In this document: in pieces, positions 32,501-38,500 of the stretch
How the letters are laid out: the number at the start of each line of letters is the position of its first letter
How positions within the stretch are numbered: position 1 is the stretch's first letter
Assembly (NCBI RefSeq): GCF_030035675.1
Contig: NC_084500.1
Coordinates: forward strand, 14,197,100-14,261,099
Reading direction: 5' to 3'
From: Rhineura floridana
Taxonomy: Eukaryota > Chordata > Lepidosauria > Squamata > Rhineuridae
DNA: 64,000 nucleotides
Notes under the pieces: model-generated
Databases searched by the model: none
What the model was told of the DNA's origin: nothing
What the model saw: the letters and a program-made list of their open reading frames with translations, nothing else
Made by a program: the position numbers and the translations under genes

Positions 32501-35500
32501 GCCCGCAAGCAGGACCCGAGTGCAAAAGCACTCTCCTCACTTGCGATTGCCAATAACTGGTGTTCAGAGGCATACTGACTCCGACAGCAGAGGGAGGATC
32601 ACAGTCATCACAGCTAGTAGCCTCCACAAATTTGTCTAATCCCCTTTTAAAGCTGCCCAAGTGAGTGGCCGTCACTGCCTCCTGTGGGAGCAAACGCCCT
32701 GGTTTAATTGTGGATAAGAGAAAAGCCAACTCCTTTGAAATGTGGTGTTGGAGGAGAGCTTTGCGGGTACCATGGACCACGAAAAAGACGAATAACTGAG
32801 TGTTAGAACAAATTAAACCAGAACTATCACTAGAAGCTAAAATGATGAAATGGAGGTTATCATATTTTGGGAGCAGAAAAAGAGGAAGGCCAAACAAGAG
32901 ATGGATTGATTCCATAAAGGAAGCCACAGACCTGAACTTACGAGATCTGAACAGGGTGGTTCATGACAGATGCTCTTGGAGGTCCCTGATTCATAGGGTC
33001 GCCATAAGTCGAAATTGACTTGAAGGCACATAACAACAACAATTGTGTGTTGCGTGAAGACATCATTCCTTTTGTCTGTCCTGAATCTTCCAACTGTCTG
33101 CTTCTTCCCAAGTCCGAGTTACACACCTTGGCCACTCAGGGGCAGTGACTCGCAAGCAGCGTTCTCCTCCATTCCTGGCTTTGGAGATTCCTTATCCTGA
33201 AACTCAGCCCAACCTAGGAGATGATTACCTTGACAGACAGGATTACAGCCCATAACGCCCACTGCTGCTCAGGCATGTGGGTGCTGAGAGCTAAACATAA
33301 ACCTGACACTGACCTCCGAGACAGATGTGCCCAATGAGACTTCTGGGATATATTATTCCTCTACACCAGGGGTTCCCAAGCTGTGGTCCACGAACCACCA
33401 GAGGTCCACGAGGTTCACTCAGGTGGTCCGCAGCGTGCCTGTGGATTTGTGCTCAAATACAGGAGGCTGCGCTCCCATCGCATTAAACATCTTTATTGAT
33501 TCTTAATTGTAGCTTATTGCATCTTTTCTCACTTCTGTTGCATGTTAATTGCATTGCGATATGGATTCTACAGAATCGAAATGAAAGTAAACAGGTAAGA
33601 AACAGAGGCGGGATAAACTTGCTGCTAAACATTATACGTCAGCTAGCACGGCGCACGGCACTTGCAACAGAGGGCAGGAAAAAACACCAAGCGGCCCACC
33701 AAGACCCTCAACTGTCGAGTGGTCCATGGGGTGGGGATTTCGGGAACAGCGGCTCTCTGCTGCATACACATCTACAAAAAGGTAGCCGGCTGCTATGGCG
33801 TGGTCCCCAAAAATCCGAGAGCCAGAGCACAGAATCTGAATCCACAGCTACTAGAGGTGAAGCCAAGGAATAAAAGCCAGGAATCAGAATCAAGGAACCC
33901 GCACTGAATACACAACAGTCAGGAAGGCTCCTCTCGCTCATATCACCATCTCTCTCTATAGCTCGTCCCTGTCCATGAAGCCCCAACTGCCAGCCCAGGT
34001 GGCGACAGCCTATCTAGAGCCTACAAAGGTGATCCTGCCCTAGGAAAAGCACGGGTGGGGACCTCAGGCCTGGGGGTTGGATGTGGCCCTCCAGACCTCT
34101 CTCTTTGGCCCTCAGTACTCTCCTGTGGCCACACCCCTCACCAGCCCTCCTTTGCACCTTCCTGGAGCGCTTTTGCCTGGCGGAAGTGTGTCCTTGAACT
34201 CTGATTGTGCCTCTCGCTTGCCTGGGTGTGGGTAGAAGCGAGCTTACCAAAGAAAGGCAAAAATGTACATGTGTTGCTCCGCCCACTCTCGCCTCTGGCC
34301 CCGCCCGCCCTTGGCAGGTGGCCCTCAGGAGGTTGCTCAGAAAGGAATGTGGCCCTCGGGCTGGGGGAAAGAAAAGCTCTGAAGCAGAGTTCCAGTGGTT
34401 TGCCACATGGAGCAGCAAAGGCGACAGCTCCCAGTGCTAGGCCAGGTAATTCCTGGTGCCTGCACGGCTAAAATGAAAACAGGTGAGCAGATTTTGCGAA
34501 TTATTCCCTGGGTCTTTCTTACACCAACCCCCCCTAGCGTGCCAAGGCCTTCTCCGCCCAGCACCACCCCCTCCCCAACACACCTGGGATCCTCGGACTC
34601 GCAGCCAAGAAGGCTGCTTTATTATCGCAGAAGCAATCTCCGACCTTGGCAGTGCCATCCGTGGTCATAAACAGCACCTTTGCTCTACTGATGATCACAG
34701 GCAGCCGGACACACATGATAAAGGCCCATGCATCACCCTTGTTAAGCCGACTCCAGCAGAGATCCCACTTACAATCTCCTGGTTCTTCTCCATTGCCCAA
34801 ATAATGACAAGGTTGGAAGGGGTGGGGTGGGGGAGAAGGGACTGAACAGCCCACAGGCACCATTTTGCTTCCTTGCTGGCTCCCATTTTAGTCTCACAAC
34901 AACCCTGCGAGGTAGGTCCAGCTGAACGAAAGGTGAGCGCCACAAGGGCACCCACTGAGGTTTATGGCAGAGTAGGGATTTGAATCCTGGTCTCCTTAAG
35001 CCTGGTCTTGCCATTCTAACCACTGTGCCACCCTGTTGGAAACAGAACAGTGGGCTAGGTAAATGATATAGACTTCTTATGACCCAAAAACGCTGGATAA
35101 AAAGAAACAGCATATTGGATTTTTTTTTCTAGTATGCATCTCCTGTCACTGACCGCTTGGCCACCCACCAGGGTGGGTTACTAATTAATGACTTGAACTG
35201 TTGACAGTTTCTCAGGAATGGGCTCAGTTAATTTAACACCAACATTACCCCAGAAAAGCATTTCACCAACCGATAAGAACACGTCAGCCATATTTCCATA
35301 TCCCAAGGGGATCCAGGAACACCCTTCAGCACATTTCGCAGAGGAGAGGAAGAAAAATGCATGAGCATTTCCCCTTCATTGTCATATCACACCCATACAA
35401 CATGCACGCATACCTGAACTATAAAACAACCAAAGAATATACCGTCAATATTATACTACCGAGGATCAAAGATCTGACATTATGCCAGATTATACATTCG

Positions 35501-38500
35501 CTCCATTTCAGGAGCACTGAAACAATAAATAATAATATTTTCATCGTTAAACCAATGAAGGATGCAGGATCGCTGGCCTCTGCAGGTAAGACGGAGGCTC
35601 ATTCGGTGAGCCTGACAGAACTGGCTCACCGCAGAGGCAAACTGGACAACCGAATGGGATGCCAAACTCCCAGAGGCTCCGAGAGAAAACCATTTGCCTG
35701 GTTCTGACGCTTCCCTGCGCCAGGCTTTCTCAAGCCGGTGCCCACTGCCCAAGCAGCCATGGGCGTTATCAGGCAAGCAGCTGGGGCTGTCATCCAGTCG
35801 AGCAAGGGCTGATGGGAGATAGAGACCAATCCCATCTCAAGGGCACAAGTCTGGCTACCCCTGTCTAACTGGCATGCGTTTATTATTTCAATCAACCTGA
35901 CCCACGGCTTGGTGGCAGAGCGCCCAAGAGACTGCAACTGAGTTGCACAGCTTGGGTTTCTTCCACTCAGCGTTCATATTCACCCATAAGGTTGGGGGAC
36001 GGAATGGAGTATTCTGGAGAGAAAGGAACAACTGGCTGGCTGGAGCACCAAACGGGTAGCACACTACACCCATTATCTTGAAGGTCCCACTCATCATCAC
36101 TTGTAGCCATAGATACCCTTATCCTCCATTAATTTGTCCAACCTCCTTTCGAGGCTGTCTTAAAACCTTTTCAGCCACTCTTTCACGCCATGCAGAAATA
36201 AGACGTGGAGGCGCCAGACCTGCCCCCTGATGCCAACCTCCTCCCCGGATCCACCTCTGTGAAGCTGGGCGGTCTGAATGGGGATTCTTTGCATGTTTGG
36301 CTGAGCATGCTTAGACTATTCCCTGCAAAGAGTTCCCCTCTATTCAGCACTGGTTAGGCCTCATCTTGAGTGCTGCATCCAGTTCTAGTGTCCGCACTTC
36401 AAGAAGGATGCAGACAAACTGGAACAGGTTCAGAGGAGGGCAACAAGGATGAACAGAGGACTGGAAACAAAGCCCTACGAGGAGAGACTGAAAGAACTGG
36501 GCATGTTTAGCCTGGAGAAGAGAAGACTGAGGGGAGATAGGATAGCACTCTTCAAGTACATGAAAGGTTGTCACATAGAGGAGGGCCAGGATCTCTTCTC
36601 TATCGTCCCAGAGTGCAGGGCATGGAATAATGGGCTCAAGTTGCAGGAAGCCAAATTTCGACTGGACATCAGGAAAAACCTCCTAACTGTTAGAGCCATA
36701 CAACAATGGAACCAATTACCTAGAGAGGTAGTGGGCTCTCCGACACTGGAGGCATTCAAGAGGCATCTGGACAGCCATCTGTCGGGAATGCTTTGATTTG
36801 GATTCCTGCATTGAGCAGGGGGTTGGACTTGATGGCCTTATAGGCCCCTTCCAACTCTACTATTCTATGATTCTATGAACTGGGAGCATAATCAGGAGGC
36901 ATTCTAAGTGCACATGAAGAATCCTCCTTTGCCCAAAGGAAAATGGGTCACCTGGCATCACTGCCAGGCCCTATCCATCTGTCAAGCTTTCACAGGCAGC
37001 GTAAGGGTCCAAGCAGCCAGCCGGATCCAGGTCCCCACCTCTGAGCCCCAGCCAGCACGGCCAACGGTTAGGGAAAATGGGAGGTGTAGTCGGGCCATAT
37101 CTGGAGGGCCACAGGTGAGCCACCTCTGGTTTGAAAGAACCCCACGAACAGAGCTTACGTCGGTGACCATTCCCACATCTCACGGCGGTGAATTCCACCA
37201 TTTTAACTTTTCAGAGCGTCAGTTCTGAACTTTAAATATGCACCGTTGAAACTCTTACATTTACTTCTCACCTCCAAATGCAAACAAACAGAGCAGTCAT
37301 TTGAAGCCCACAACCTTTGACTCCTTCGTACACTTTGCCCTCCTGAGTTTCTATCTGGTGTTTCCAAAGAAGCTCAAGCTAAGCCGGGACTTCTCCAAGT
37401 TAAAAGTCCCCCTCCAAGACCGTCTGCACCCGTCCAGTGAGCATTGTGGAAAATCAGTCAGGCACACTTCCCTGTTTAGACAACTTCCCTTAGGAGCAAA
37501 GGGAGGCAGTTCTCACAAAGGCAGACGATGCCTCGTAACAAGTCCATCTCTCTCCATAAGGGCTGCACCAGGGCTTCTCAAACTCCCGCCCGCTACAAAT
37601 TTCAAAATTGCTGAGAGTTTTGGCAGACCACCTAATGATTTTTCTGTCTGCTGTAGGAACTGCAACAGGCCATGCTGGATACTGAATGACTCTAATTGCA
37701 TGTTTATTGCGTCTTTAATTTCTTACATGTTGCCTTTAACCGTCTTCCATATTCTTCAAATTGTAATACAATAAAATACAAGATGTGAAATAAAAGGCAG
37801 CTATAAAAACACAATTGAAAATCAATATGGATATTGAACGTGATAAATGTGTTGTCTGCTGCCTTCAACCACAAATCCGCAGCCGCATCATAGACCACCT
37901 GAAGGAAGCTCATGGACCCATGGATTTAATCTCATGGATTTAAAGAGAAACGTAGGAAGGGGTCATACATTGACCGTGGGCTCTCCTAGCTCAGTATTGT
38001 CTACACTGACTGGCAGTGGCTCTACAGGATGTCAGATGGAGGCCTTTCCCCAGCCCTCCCTGAGTAGATTGTGGACCTGCCCTGCCACAGAGCTACAAGC
38101 TTTCCTTATGGTTGTTGTTGTTATGTGCCTTCAAGCCGATTACGACTTATGGCGACCCTATGAATCAGGGACCTCCAAGAGCATCTGTCATGAACCACCC
38201 TGTTCAGATCTTGTAAGTTCAGGTCTGTGGCTTCCTTTATGGAATCAATCCATCTCTTGTTTGGCCTTCCTCTTTTTCTACTCCCTTCTGTTTTTCCCAG
38301 CATTATTGTTGGGTTCCTTATTCCTTACGGTACTTGGTCTTATTTATCATCGCTTAACCCTCAGATAGGGAACCTGTGGCCTTACAGATGTTGCTGGGCT
38401 ATAACTCCCATCGTTCCTAAACACTGACCATGCTGGCTGAGGCTGATGGGAGTCACACCTGGCTTAACCTGTACATAGCAGCACTCAGTTTATGACCGGC